The translations under genes were made by a program, and so were the position numbers. DNA of 64,000 nt from Dehalococcoidia bacterium (lineage in GTDB: Bacteria > Chloroflexota > Dehalococcoidia > Lucifugimonadales > JAGWBF01): the NCBI GenBank assembly GCA_021295955.1, contig JAGWBJ010000003.1, forward strand, positions 167,613-231,612, written 5' to 3'. Positions 32,867-40,707 of the stretch are shown here, piece by piece. Below the pieces are notes generated by a model. It was not told the origin of the DNA and ran no database searches. It saw only the letters and a program-made list of their open reading frames with translations. How positions within the stretch are numbered: position 1 is the stretch's first letter; the number at the start of each line of letters is the position of its first letter.

Positions 32867-33937
32867 TTGATAATCGACAACCACGTTCACGTCTTTCCCG
32901 ACCAGGCGGGGCCCGCCGGGTACCAGGACGAGGCGGCCTACAGGGCGGAGCTCCAGAAGATCGTGCGCCCATCCTGGGGCAGGATGTACAGCAGCCACGA
33001 GGACCCCAAGTACATCGCCGAGGCCGGCGAGGACGTGGGGTTCCGCGTGGGGCGGTTCAACCGCTTCCAGTGGAAGAAGCACGGCGAGGACGTCTGGCTT
33101 CAGCGGGGCGCCGTCTCCATGGAGAAGATGGAATACACACCCGACCAGCTCATCGCGAACATGGACTTCATCGGGGTCGACAAGGGGGTCGTCCTTGCTG
33201 GGTACATGGAGCATAGCTGGGGCAGGGAGGTGTACTTCGCCGACGCCATCAAGGACCACCCCGACAGGCTGATCGGGACCGTGGCCATCGAGTACGACGT
33301 CAGCCGGGACGAGAAGTACCTGCGGGGCGAGATCGAGAAGCTGACCAGGGCCGTGGAGGAGAACGGGTTCCGAGCCCTGCACACTCATGTGATCAAGGGC
33401 CAGCCTGTGGACGATCCCAAGTGCGATCCCCTGTGGAACGAGTGCCTGCGACTTGGCATACCCGTGTACATGGACACCGGATTCAACGGCCGTGAGGCGT
33501 ACCTGAAGGAGATCGACCACATCAAGAACGTGTTGCAGAAGTATCCGGACATGCACGTGATCGACTGCCACCTTGGGGCTTGGGTCAAGCATCCCAGCCA
33601 TCCGGAGTACGTGGACAATCCCAGGGAGTTCTTCCCCCTGTTCAAGCTGGGGAACTTCCATCTGGAGATGGGCTACGTCCTCGCCTACGAGAACTGGGGC
33701 ATCTGGGGCGAGGAGTTCGAGTACCCGTACCCGAGGCATGAGCAGATCATCCGGAGTGTGTACGAGAACTTCGGCCCCGAGGCGATGGTGTGGGGCTCGG
33801 ACATGCCCTGGGCCCTCAGGACCTGCACCTACCAGCAGAACCTGGACCTCATCCGTCTCCACTGCGACTTCATGACCCCCGAGGACCGGGCGCTGGTCAT
33901 GGGGGGCAATCTGCAGAAGCTGCTCAAGGTAGAGTAG
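32867..33937 (+). CDS. Metal-dependent amidohydrolase (amidohydrolase-2 family)
   Basis: 356 residues. The metal ligands appear as DNHVHVFPD at the N-terminus, LHTHVIKG, VIDCHLGAWVKHP and WGSDMPW. The family covers hydrolases and decarboxylases with a TIM barrel. The TTG start at 32867 is preceded by GGAGGTCAG. An insertion around residues 20-70 (rich in Trp, Tyr and charged residues) sets it apart from the ACMSD-like gene at 11982. It is co-directional with the SelA-like and aldolase genes, so it probably acts in the same pathway. Confidence 0.84.
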   Translation: MIIDNHVHVFPDQAGPAGYQDEAAYRAELQKIVRPSWGRMYSSHEDPKYIAEAGEDVGFRVGRFNRFQWKKHGEDVWLQRGAVSMEKMEYTPDQLIANMDFIGVDKGVVLAGYMEHSWGREVYFADAIKDHPDRLIGTVAIEYDVSRDEKYLRGEIEKLTRAVEENGFRALHTHVIKGQPVDDPKCDPLWNECLRLGIPVYMDTGFNGREAYLKEIDHIKNVLQKYPDMHVIDCHLGAWVKHPSHPEYVDNPREFFPLFKLGNFHLEMGYVLAYENWGIWGEEFEYPYPRHEQIIRSVYENFGPEAMVWGSDMPWALRTCTYQQNLDLIRLHCDFMTPEDRALVMGGNLQKLLKVE

Positions 33938-33939
33938 CC

Positions 33940-35040
33940 GTGGGCCAGTCCACCTACGTGGTCTTCAGGGGCGACGGGGAGCCCAAGGAGCCCGGCGACA
34001 TGCTCCGGCGCCTGTCCGAGTTCCATCGGAACGTCGGCTTGGAGCTGGACGACTTCTCCCGGGGCGGCACCGTAGAGAAGCTGGAGCTGCGAATGGCCGA
34101 GATGCTGGGCAAAGAGGCCGCGGTGTTCATGCCCACGGGCACCCTGGCCAACCACCTGGCCGTTCGGAAGCACTGCGGGGTCAAGCCTAGGGCGGTGGTC
34201 CAGGAGCAGGGCCACGTGTACAACGACACGGGGGACTCCGTTCCCAGCCTGAGCGGCATCAACCTGGTCCCCCTGGGCAAGGGGCGGCCCGACTTCACCC
34301 TCGACGAGCTGAAGGAAGCGGTGGAGCGGTCCGAGACGGGCAGGGTGGCCAACCTGATAGGCGCCGTCGTGGTCGAGAGCCCGGTGCGCCGCCAGGAAGG
34401 TCGGGTGGTGTCCTTCCACCGGATGGAGGAGATCACCGGGTTCTGCGCCGAGCGGGGCATCGCGACCCACCTGGACGCCGCGCGTCTCTACATGATGGCG
34501 TCGGCGACTGGCATCGACCCGAGGCGTTACACCGCCCTGTACGACAGCGTCTACGTGTCCCTGTACAAGTACTTCGGCGCTCCCTTCGGTGCGGTCCTGG
34601 CGGGCACGGCCCGGTTCGTCGAAGACATGTACCACCACAGGAGGATGTTCGGAGGGGGGCTTCCCACGGCGTCCATGGCGGCCGCATTGGCCCTGCAGGG
34701 CATCGACGGGTTCGAGGGGCGGTTCGCCGCGGCCATGGACAGGGCCCGGTCTGTGTTCGCCCGCCTGAACGATATCCCCGGCATCGAGATACAGCCCTTC
34801 GCCGATGGCTCCAACATATTCCCGATGATGGTGGAGCCGCGGATAGACGTGGGCAGGCTGGCCTCCTCCTTGGAGTTGGAAGGGGTGTTCATCTACCCCG
34901 ACGACCAGTCCCCCCGGCGGATCCTGCTCACGGTCAACACGACTGTGCTCCGGCGCTCCGAAGAAGGGCTTGTCGGCGTCTTTCGGCGGGCCGTCGAAGA
35001 CAGCCGGGACCCGGCCATGGTCCGCTCCACGGCGGGCTGA
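33940..35040 (+). CDS. Threonine aldolase-like PLP enzyme (GntG family)
   Basis: About 366 residues of the beta-eliminating lyase fold used by low-specificity threonine aldolases. FMPTGTLANHLAVRKH binds PLP, THLDAARLYMMA carries the cofactor aspartate, and VSLYKYFGAPFGAVLAG the Schiff-base lysine. It would cleave a beta-hydroxy amino acid to glycine and an aldehyde. The GTG start at 33940 lies two bases after the amidohydrolase stop, so the two are translationally coupled. The first 25 residues are unusual, and a later start cannot be excluded. Confidence 0.85.
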   Translation: MGQSTYVVFRGDGEPKEPGDMLRRLSEFHRNVGLELDDFSRGGTVEKLELRMAEMLGKEAAVFMPTGTLANHLAVRKHCGVKPRAVVQEQGHVYNDTGDSVPSLSGINLVPLGKGRPDFTLDELKEAVERSETGRVANLIGAVVVESPVRRQEGRVVSFHRMEEITGFCAERGIATHLDAARLYMMASATGIDPRRYTALYDSVYVSLYKYFGAPFGAVLAGTARFVEDMYHHRRMFGGGLPTASMAAALALQGIDGFEGRFAAAMDRARSVFARLNDIPGIEIQPFADGSNIFPMMVEPRIDVGRLASSLELEGVFIYPDDQSPRRILLTVNTTVLRRSEEGLVGVFRRAVEDSRDPAMVRSTAG

Positions 35041-35111
35041 ACCGGGCGAGACCCGGACGCCGCGGCGTCGGCGCTGGCTCTGGGCGACCGGGGCTGTGAC
35101 GGGCGGCTAGG

Positions 35112-35140
35112 TTGCCCGGAGTCGCGAAATGCGTTATTCT
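35112..35140 (+). promoter_or_regulatory. Promoter for the glutamine synthetase gene
   Basis: TTGCCC (35112-35117), a 17-base spacer, then TATTCT (35135-35140). A second AT-rich box, TATAAT, sits at 35142-35147. The region is far richer in AT than its surroundings. Another -10-like box, TATACT (35196-35201), would give a leader too short to hold the ribosome-binding site. Confidence 0.5.
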
Positions 35141-35212
35141 ATATAATGTTCCCCCCGTTGGTAGCCGAGGTACCTGGGGTGCCGGAAATCAATACTATAC
35201 TTGAGGGGCAGG

Positions 35213-36241
35213 ATGAGTACGTACAGAGCGGAGTACATCTGGATAGACGGGAGTATTCCTACGCCGAAGCTTCGATCCAAGACCATGATTGTGAACTCGG
35301 ATAAGGATATGCCCACTTATGATGATCTGCCCATATGGGGCTTCGATGGGTCCAGCACGAACCAGGCGATGGGCTCGGCCTCGGACTGTGTCCTGAGGCC
35401 GGTGTTCAGTTGTCCGGACCCGATAAGGGAAAGAGACAGTCTCCTCGTGATGACCGAGGTCTTGAACACGGACCTCAGTCCCCATAGGTCGAACACTCGC
35501 GCAGCTTGTGCCGAGGCCGCCGCGAGGTACGCGGACCAGGAGTTCATCTTCGGCATCGAGCAGGAGTACACTTTCTTCAAGGGAATGAGGCCCCTGGGTT
35601 TCCCCGACCACGGGTTCCCCGCTCCCCAGGGTGGCTACTACTGTGGCGTAGGGGCCGACGAGGTGTTTGGGCGGCCGGCGGTGGAGGAGCATCTGCAGAG
35701 GTGCCTGGACGCCGGGCTGGACATCTCAGGCATCAACGCGGAGGTTATGCCGGGGCAGTGGGAGTTCCAGATAGGCCCCACCCCCGCCTTGGACGTTTCG
35801 GACCAGCTATGGGTTGCCAGATGGCTGCTGTACCGCGTGGGCGAGCACCACGACGTGAACGCGACACTGTACCCGAAGCCTGCCCGCGGCGACTGGAACG
35901 GCGCGGGGGCCCACACCAACTTCTCGACCAAGACCATGAGGTCCGACTACCAGGCCTGCGTAGACGCGGCTGAGGCGCTGGGGACCAGGCACGAGCTGCA
36001 CATCGCCAACTACGGGTTCGCCATTGAAGAGCGTCTCACCGGGCTGCACGAGACCTGCTCCTACAGGGAGTTCCGGTACGGCGTCTCGGACCGGGGCGCT
36101 TCCATCAGGATCCCCTGGCAGGTGGAGAAGGCCCAGAAGGGCTACATAGAGGACAGGCGGCCCAACGCCAACATGGACCCCTATGTAGTCACACGCCTGA
36201 TCATGGAGACGGTGTGCGGAGCCATGGCGGCCAAGGCCTGA
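35213..36241 (+). CDS. glnII: Glutamine synthetase, type II (eukaryote-like)
   Basis: 342 residues, short like GSII and unlike the ~470-residue GSI. It makes glutamine from glutamate, ammonia and ATP. WGFDGSSTNQA, IFGIEQEYTFFKG, GINAEVMPGQWEFQIGP, GAGAHTNFSTKTMR and RPNANMDPYVVTRLIMET are GSII landmarks in order. ATG at 35213 is preceded by GAGGGG; an in-frame TTG at 35201 is less likely. It has its own promoter and probably its own terminator region, so it is a single-gene unit. It may assimilate ammonia released by the surrounding amide-degrading enzymes. Confidence 0.95.
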   Translation: MSTYRAEYIWIDGSIPTPKLRSKTMIVNSDKDMPTYDDLPIWGFDGSSTNQAMGSASDCVLRPVFSCPDPIRERDSLLVMTEVLNTDLSPHRSNTRAACAEAAARYADQEFIFGIEQEYTFFKGMRPLGFPDHGFPAPQGGYYCGVGADEVFGRPAVEEHLQRCLDAGLDISGINAEVMPGQWEFQIGPTPALDVSDQLWVARWLLYRVGEHHDVNATLYPKPARGDWNGAGAHTNFSTKTMRSDYQACVDAAEALGTRHELHIANYGFAIEERLTGLHETCSYREFRYGVSDRGASIRIPWQVEKAQKGYIEDRRPNANMDPYVVTRLIMETVCGAMAAKA

Positions 36242-36259
36242 GGGTCTTCCACATTCCAC

Positions 36260-36318
36260 GCCCGGGCCGGGTAGTGCCGGGCCCGGGCTGACGCCGGCCC
36301 CCCCTTGTGAGGGGCCGG
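36260..36318 (+). terminator. Two tandem hairpins after glnII
   Basis: The first hairpin pairs GCCCGGGCC (36260-36268) with GGCCCGGGC (36280-36288). The second pairs CCGGCCCC (36294-36301) with GGGGCCGG (36311-36318). No U-run follows (TTGCGTT only), so this may be an intrinsic terminator of a weak kind or only a structured 3' end between convergent genes. Confidence 0.4.
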
Positions 36319-36359
36319 TTGCGTTAGGCACGCCTCCTACGGTCGACCAGGGTGCACGC

Positions 36360-36779
36360 TCACGGACCGCGACGCTCCCGACCGCCTGCTCCCCTGGGCC
36401 GCGTGAGCCCGCACGCCGAGATGCAGTACCGGTTTCCGGCGACCCACCGGTACAGGCCCGTGCCCAATGCCGGCACTCCGGGCAGCCACAGGAGGGGGGC
36501 CAACGGCCATAGGGGAGGGAGGAGAAGGGTCAGCCTCCTGAAGGCCTGGAAGCCTTCGTGGAGGCCGCCTTGCTCTGTCGCCCCCGTTTCCAGGTACGCC
36601 GATTGCTCTAGGTCTTCCCACGTCAGGCCGTCGGGCGGGGTCCGCAGCGACTGGTAGGGCGCCCAGGTGACCCGGCCGCGGATGTCCAAGCGCGACAGCA
36701 CCGCCATCACGGACCGGCAGAAGCCGCAGCCGCCGTCGTAGTAGAACACCCTCCGGTATCTATCTGCGGATGTCCCCAC
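36360..36779 (-). CDS. DCC-family thiol-disulfide oxidoreductase (DUF393)
   Basis: 139 residues. FYYDGGCGFCRSVMAVLSRLD carries the D-x-x-C-x-x-C motif that names the DCC family. A hydrophobic segment at about residues 85-110 (LLPPLWPLAPLLWLPGVPAL) could be a membrane helix. The GTG start at 36779 overlaps nothing and lies 21 bases after the PIG-L stop. The family is thioredoxin-like and poorly characterised. Confidence 0.85.
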   Translation of the reverse strand: MGTSADRYRRVFYYDGGCGFCRSVMAVLSRLDIRGRVTWAPYQSLRTPPDGLTWEDLEQSAYLETGATEQGGLHEGFQAFRRLTLLLPPLWPLAPLLWLPGVPALGTGLYRWVAGNRYCISACGLTRPRGAGGRERRGP

Positions 36780-36800
36780 GTGCAGGACTTCCCGATGGAT

Positions 36801-37529
36801 TCAAGGCCGGACCGCCTGGAACAGGACGCCCAGGTCGCACCCCATGGCCCTGCCGGCGTCCCTGGCGAAGTCCAGCAGGAGCTCTTGGGTCCGGTCGGCG
36901 TTGCCCAGCGCCTCCAGGTACGTACTGTGCTCCGCCAGAGAGGCCATCCCTCTGTCGAAGTAACCCGTCACGTCCACGCCGTGGGTGGGATCGGGAGAAC
37001 CGGAGAGGAGGACCAGCTCCACTCCGCTCCAGGGCTCGTGCCCCTCTCCGGACTCGTCGGTGAAGACCCACCGGTTGCCCGCATCCCTCACCGCGTCCAG
37101 CACGGCCAGGCCGACGTTGCGGTGGTCCGCCATGTTCAGTCCGCCCCCGGGCCAGGTCAGGTGGTGGTTCAGGGTGATCACCACCTGTGGACGGTATTTC
37201 CGTATCGCCAAGGCCAGGTCCCGGCGTAGGGGCAGCCCGTACTCGATGACACCGTCTCTGTGGTCCAGGAATTCCACTTGGCTCACGCCCACGACGGCGG
37301 CGCTCCGGCGCTCCTCCTCCGCCCGGATGGGCCCGGTCTCCTCGGGAGGCATGCCGTCGATGCCCGCCTCTCCCCGGGTGACCATCAGATAGACCACATG
37401 CTTCCCCTGGTCGGTCCATCTGGCGACGGCGCCAGCCGCTCCATACTCCAGGTCGTCGGGGTGGGCGGCGACGGCCAGGGCTCTCTCCCAGTTCTCAGGG
37501 ACCGGTTCCAGCTTTGTCGTGGGGCTCAT
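36801..37529 (-). CDS. PIG-L/LmbE-family deacetylase
   Basis: 242 residues. VAAHPDDLEYGAAG carries the A-H-P-D-D zinc motif, and LNHHLTWPGGGLNMADHRNVG supplies the second histidine cluster. Members remove acetyl groups from N-acetylglucosaminyl compounds such as mycothiol, bacillithiol or GPI precursors, or act on other amides. No thiol-biosynthesis partner genes (such as mshA or bshA) are adjacent, so the substrate is unclear. It is the middle gene of a minus-strand run between a methyltransferase and a DCC protein. Confidence 0.9.
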   Translation of the reverse strand: MSPTTKLEPVPENWERALAVAAHPDDLEYGAAGAVARWTDQGKHVVYLMVTRGEAGIDGMPPEETGPIRAEEERRSAAVVGVSQVEFLDHRDGVIEYGLPLRRDLALAIRKYRPQVVITLNHHLTWPGGGLNMADHRNVGLAVLDAVRDAGNRWVFTDESGEGHEPWSGVELVLLSGSPDPTHGVDVTGYFDRGMASLAEHSTYLEALGNADRTQELLLDFARDAGRAMGCDLGVLFQAVRP

Positions 37530-37585
37530 GACGTACTCAGCGGAAGGACCGTAGACATAACCATTCCGACCATTCCGGTGGGCGG

Positions 37586-38269
37586 CTACAGCTTCCTGGC
37601 GTGGAACACGCAGTAGCGCATGGGCTTCACGTCCGTCACGTACATGAAGCCGCCGGGTTCGCCCTGGGACTCCGGCTGCAGCACCCGGCAGCGGTGGTCC
37701 TCCAGGATCGCCGCCACCTTGTGCTCATCGTAGAGCCGGAAGCTGCGCCGGATGCCGTAGTCGGGGTCCAGCACCGTTGCCACTCCCCGTCCGTTCTTGA
37801 ACATGAGCTGCAGGACGCCCGAGGAACGCAGGACCCTGGCAAGCTCCGGCAGAGTCACGTTCTGGATGACGTCGGGGGGGATGTGCTGGATCACCGCGTT
37901 GCACATGACGAAGTCGAAGGAGGCGTCGGGGAATGGCAGCGGCTCCCTCAGATCGGCAACGGACACCCGGCCGGCGATCTCGGGATGGCGGCGGACCGCC
38001 TCCTCTATGTTCTCGGGTACCGCGTCGACCCCGGTCATGTCGAACCCCTCTTGCCATAGCAGGAAAACATCCCGGGCTCCGGCGCCGCAGCCCGCGTCGA
38101 GGCCCCTCTTGCCCGGGGCCAGCGCTTTGAGACGCGCCAGGATCTGGCGATCGTTGGAGATGTCGGGGTGGGATGGGTCCGTATATTGCTGTCCCAGGAA
38201 GTCGTGGGACACCCTGGAGTAGTCCTGGGCGTGCTCACGATAGAACGCCAGGGTATCGGATGTCGTCAC
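37586..38269 (-). CDS. SAM-dependent methyltransferase, class I
   Basis: 227 residues. LDAGCGAGARDVFLLWQ is motif I for SAM binding, followed by MTGVDAVPENI, FDFVMCNAVIQHIP and the post-motif ELARVLRSSGVLQL. It resembles small-molecule methyltransferases of the methyltransf-11/25 type. The GTG start is preceded by AAGGAGGA, whose first bases belong to the last unit of a tandem repeat (38279-38341). Repeat-number changes could alter the leader. The substrate is unknown. Confidence 0.87.
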   Translation of the reverse strand: MTTSDTLAFYREHAQDYSRVSHDFLGQQYTDPSHPDISNDRQILARLKALAPGKRGLDAGCGAGARDVFLLWQEGFDMTGVDAVPENIEEAVRRHPEIAGRVSVADLREPLPFPDASFDFVMCNAVIQHIPPDVIQNVTLPELARVLRSSGVLQLMFKNGRGVATVLDPDYGIRRSFRLYDEHKVAAILEDHRCRVLQPESQGEPGGFMYVTDVKPMRYCVFHARKL

Positions 38270-38278
38270 GGCGTCCTC

Positions 38279-38341
38279 CTTGTGGCGGGGCTTGTGGCGG
38301 GGCTTGTGGCCGGGGCTTGTGGCCGGGGCTTGTGGCCGGGG
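38279..38341 (-). repeat. 12/13-bp tandem repeat, five copies
   Basis: Two units CTTGTGGCGGGG (38279-38302) and three units CTTGTGGCCGGGG (38303-38341), read on the plus strand. On the minus strand the last unit ends in AAG, which becomes part of the AAGGAGGA ribosome-binding site of the methyltransferase gene. Confidence 0.92.
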
Positions 38342-38367
38342 GCCTGGTACGGCCAGTCACGTCCCGG

Positions 38368-38835
38368 CTAGGGAATGCTCCTCCCCGTTGCGTAGCGATA
38401 CGATTCGACTATCACCCGTTTGACGACTTCGATCTCGCCGTCGTCCCTGGCGGCGTAGACCATGCAGCTTCTGGGGTCCAGGGGATGGGCGCATCCCCAG
38501 CCCTTGTCGTGCACCTCCCGGGCGACCGCGCCGTCCACGTGGAGGTGCATGCTACCGTCGGCGTGGAGATGGGCGAACTCCCGGCCGCCGCTGGGAGGCA
38601 TGAACGCGTCATCGTGGACGGTGTCCACTCTCTCGTCCAGCCACAGCGCCCGGGTCGTCGGAACGGATATCCGGGTGGGCTCTTCCCGCACCCCGGCAAG
38701 GGCGGAGAACGTCCAGGCCGCCACCTTCTCGTACACTTCGGCCGGGCTCTTCTGGGTCTCCTGGAGCTGTGGGACCACGCTTCCCACCCGTGGGGGCTCA
38801 CCGGCGCGGCGCGGCAACGTAAAGGCGGCGGCCAT
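38368..38835 (-). CDS. DUF5519 (luciferase-domain-like) protein
   Basis: About 155 residues. REFAHLHADGSMHLHV, the following GWGCAHPLDPR, and CMVYAARDDGEIEVVKRVIVESYRYATG match the DUF5519 family, sometimes named luciferase domain. The His-rich block suggests a binding site but no function is established. ATG at 38835 has GGAGGGG four bases upstream; a GTG three bases earlier is also possible. A 12/13-bp repeat array lies between its stop and the methyltransferase gene. Confidence 0.82.
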   Translation of the reverse strand: MAAAFTLPRRAGEPPRVGSVVPQLQETQKSPAEVYEKVAAWTFSALAGVREEPTRISVPTTRALWLDERVDTVHDDAFMPPSGGREFAHLHADGSMHLHVDGAVAREVHDKGWGCAHPLDPRSCMVYAARDDGEIEVVKRVIVESYRYATGRSIP

Positions 38836-38904
38836 CACTCCCCTCCCGGAACGCGCCGCCCGCCCGTCACCTGGTGATGGAGAGACCGTTGCACGGCGGA
38901 TGGC

Positions 38905-40653
38905 CTATCCCCGTTTCTCGTTTTGCGCCTGGCGCATTCTATTCCGGAGCTCCGTGGTGGCCCGCGGGTCCAGCTCCAGGGTATCGGGGTCGATGACGAC
39001 GCCGTACTCCGTGCGGGCGTGGCCGTGGGTCATCTTCTCCTGCTCCACGTCGTCCAGCACCGAGTCGACGTCCCGGTCCAGGGGGTCGCCGTACCCCCCG
39101 GCGCTGGACTGGATGAGCCGGTAGAGGTCGCCGCTCTTCAGGGTGGTCAAGTGCTTGCTGGGGATCTCTCCGGCGTCCGTCTCAGGGTTGATATAGCTGC
39201 GGGTCGGCGTGCCGTGCTTGCCCCCTTCCACGCCCCAGGGCGGGAAATCGTGGCGGTCGGAGCGTAGCTGGAAGGTGGCCTCGTCGGCCAGGACCCTGAA
39301 CTCACGGGTTATGGCCAGTCCGCCCCGGTATTTGCCGGGGCCGCCGGTGTCGGGGACCAGGGCGAACCGCTCGACCATCAGGGGTTGGTCGGCCTCGATG
39401 CTCTCTATGGGGGTGTTGGCGGTGTTCCGCCCGGGGGCGGCCAGGCCGTCGGCGCCGTCGAAATAGGGTCCGCCGCCCCTGGGCCCGTCGTTGTTGAACT
39501 CCAGGTAGACCCAGGCCTTGCGGTTGCGGTCGTAGCCTCCGAAGGTGAGGCCCACCTCGCCGCCGCCGAAGGCTCCTGGGACCCTGCCCGGCAGGGCCTG
39601 GGCCATGGCGCCGAAGAGGGTGGCCGTGATGCGGAAGCCGGAGAGGCCGCGGGCGGCCACGGGCGCGGGGTGCTGGGGGTTGACGAAGCAGCCCTCGGGA
39701 GCGGTGATCTCGAAGGCCCTGAAGAAGCCGCTGTTGGACTGGATGGACTCGTCGATGAGGTGCTTCATGACGGCGTACACCTGGGACTTGGTGTACGCGA
39801 AGTTGGGGTTGATGGAGCCTTTGGCCTGGGGCGAGGTGCCGTCGAAGTCCACGTACACGGTATCGCCCTGGATCTTCACCTTGGCGTGGATGGCGATGGG
39901 CTGTGCGTCGATGCCGTCGTTGTCGATGTAGTCGGTGAACTCCCACTCGCCGTCGGGCAGGGCCTGTATCTCTGCCCGGGTCATGCGTTCGGTGGTGTCC
40001 AGGATGTCGGCCATGTAGCTTTTCATCTCCTCGACGCCGTAGTCGTCGACCAGGCGGAGGAGGTCCCGTTCGCCGAACCTGACGGCGGCCAGGAGGGCCT
40101 GGACGTCCCCGAGCACCTTCTCGGGCACTCTGACGTTCTTCCCCAGAATCCGCCAGACGGCCTGGTTCAGCACTCCCCTGTCGTACAGCTTCAGGGGAGG
40201 TAGGAGCAGGCCCTCCTGGTATATCTCGGTGTTGTCGCAGGCGTTGCCGCCGGGAATGCGGCCGCCGATGTCCGTCTGGTGGCCGATGCAGCAGCTCCAG
40301 CCCACCAGGGTGTCGTATGCGAAGATGGGCTTGAAGAGGAAGATGTCCGGCAGGTGGCTGCCGCCCTCGTAAGGGTCGTTGTTGGCGAAGATGTCCCCCG
40401 GGTGGACGTCGTCGCCGAAGGCGTTCATGATGCCCTCCAGGGCCGGGGCCATGGAGCCCAGGTGGGAGGGTAGGGTGAGTCCCTGGGCCACCTGCTGCCC
40501 GTCGGCGGAGAAGAGGGCCGTGGAGAAGTCCATGGAGTGCTTGATGACGGCGGAGCGCGCGGTGCGGACCACCGTGAGCGCCATGGTGTCGGCGCTGCTC
40601 ATGAGGGCGTTCTTGATGATCTCCCGGGTGACGGGGTCGGTGGACTGTTGCAT
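38905..40653 (-). CDS. hyuB: Hydantoinase B family protein (tandem copy 1)
   Basis: 582 residues, full length for HyuB. ANNDPYEGGSHLPDIFL, GHQTDIGGRIPGGN, PEGCFVNPQHPAPVAARG, GGPGKYRGGL and SAGGYGDPLDRDVDSVLDD are in family order. It is closely similar to the next gene upstream along its whole length, a recent-looking tandem duplication. No hyuA gene is adjacent, although HyuB normally needs HyuA for ATP-dependent ring opening. It could use a HyuA encoded elsewhere in the genome, including those in this window, or act alone. Confidence 0.92.
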   Translation of the reverse strand: MQQSTDPVTREIIKNALMSSADTMALTVVRTARSAVIKHSMDFSTALFSADGQQVAQGLTLPSHLGSMAPALEGIMNAFGDDVHPGDIFANNDPYEGGSHLPDIFLFKPIFAYDTLVGWSCCIGHQTDIGGRIPGGNACDNTEIYQEGLLLPPLKLYDRGVLNQAVWRILGKNVRVPEKVLGDVQALLAAVRFGERDLLRLVDDYGVEEMKSYMADILDTTERMTRAEIQALPDGEWEFTDYIDNDGIDAQPIAIHAKVKIQGDTVYVDFDGTSPQAKGSINPNFAYTKSQVYAVMKHLIDESIQSNSGFFRAFEITAPEGCFVNPQHPAPVAARGLSGFRITATLFGAMAQALPGRVPGAFGGGEVGLTFGGYDRNRKAWVYLEFNNDGPRGGGPYFDGADGLAAPGRNTANTPIESIEADQPLMVERFALVPDTGGPGKYRGGLAITREFRVLADEATFQLRSDRHDFPPWGVEGGKHGTPTRSYINPETDAGEIPSKHLTTLKSGDLYRLIQSSAGGYGDPLDRDVDSVLDDVEQEKMTHGHARTEYGVVIDPDTLELDPRATTELRNRMRQAQNEKRG

Positions 40654-40707
40654 CTTGTAGCTCTCCTGCCGGGGGGCTGGACCCAGCCTCGTATCGGGGC
40701 CCGCGGG

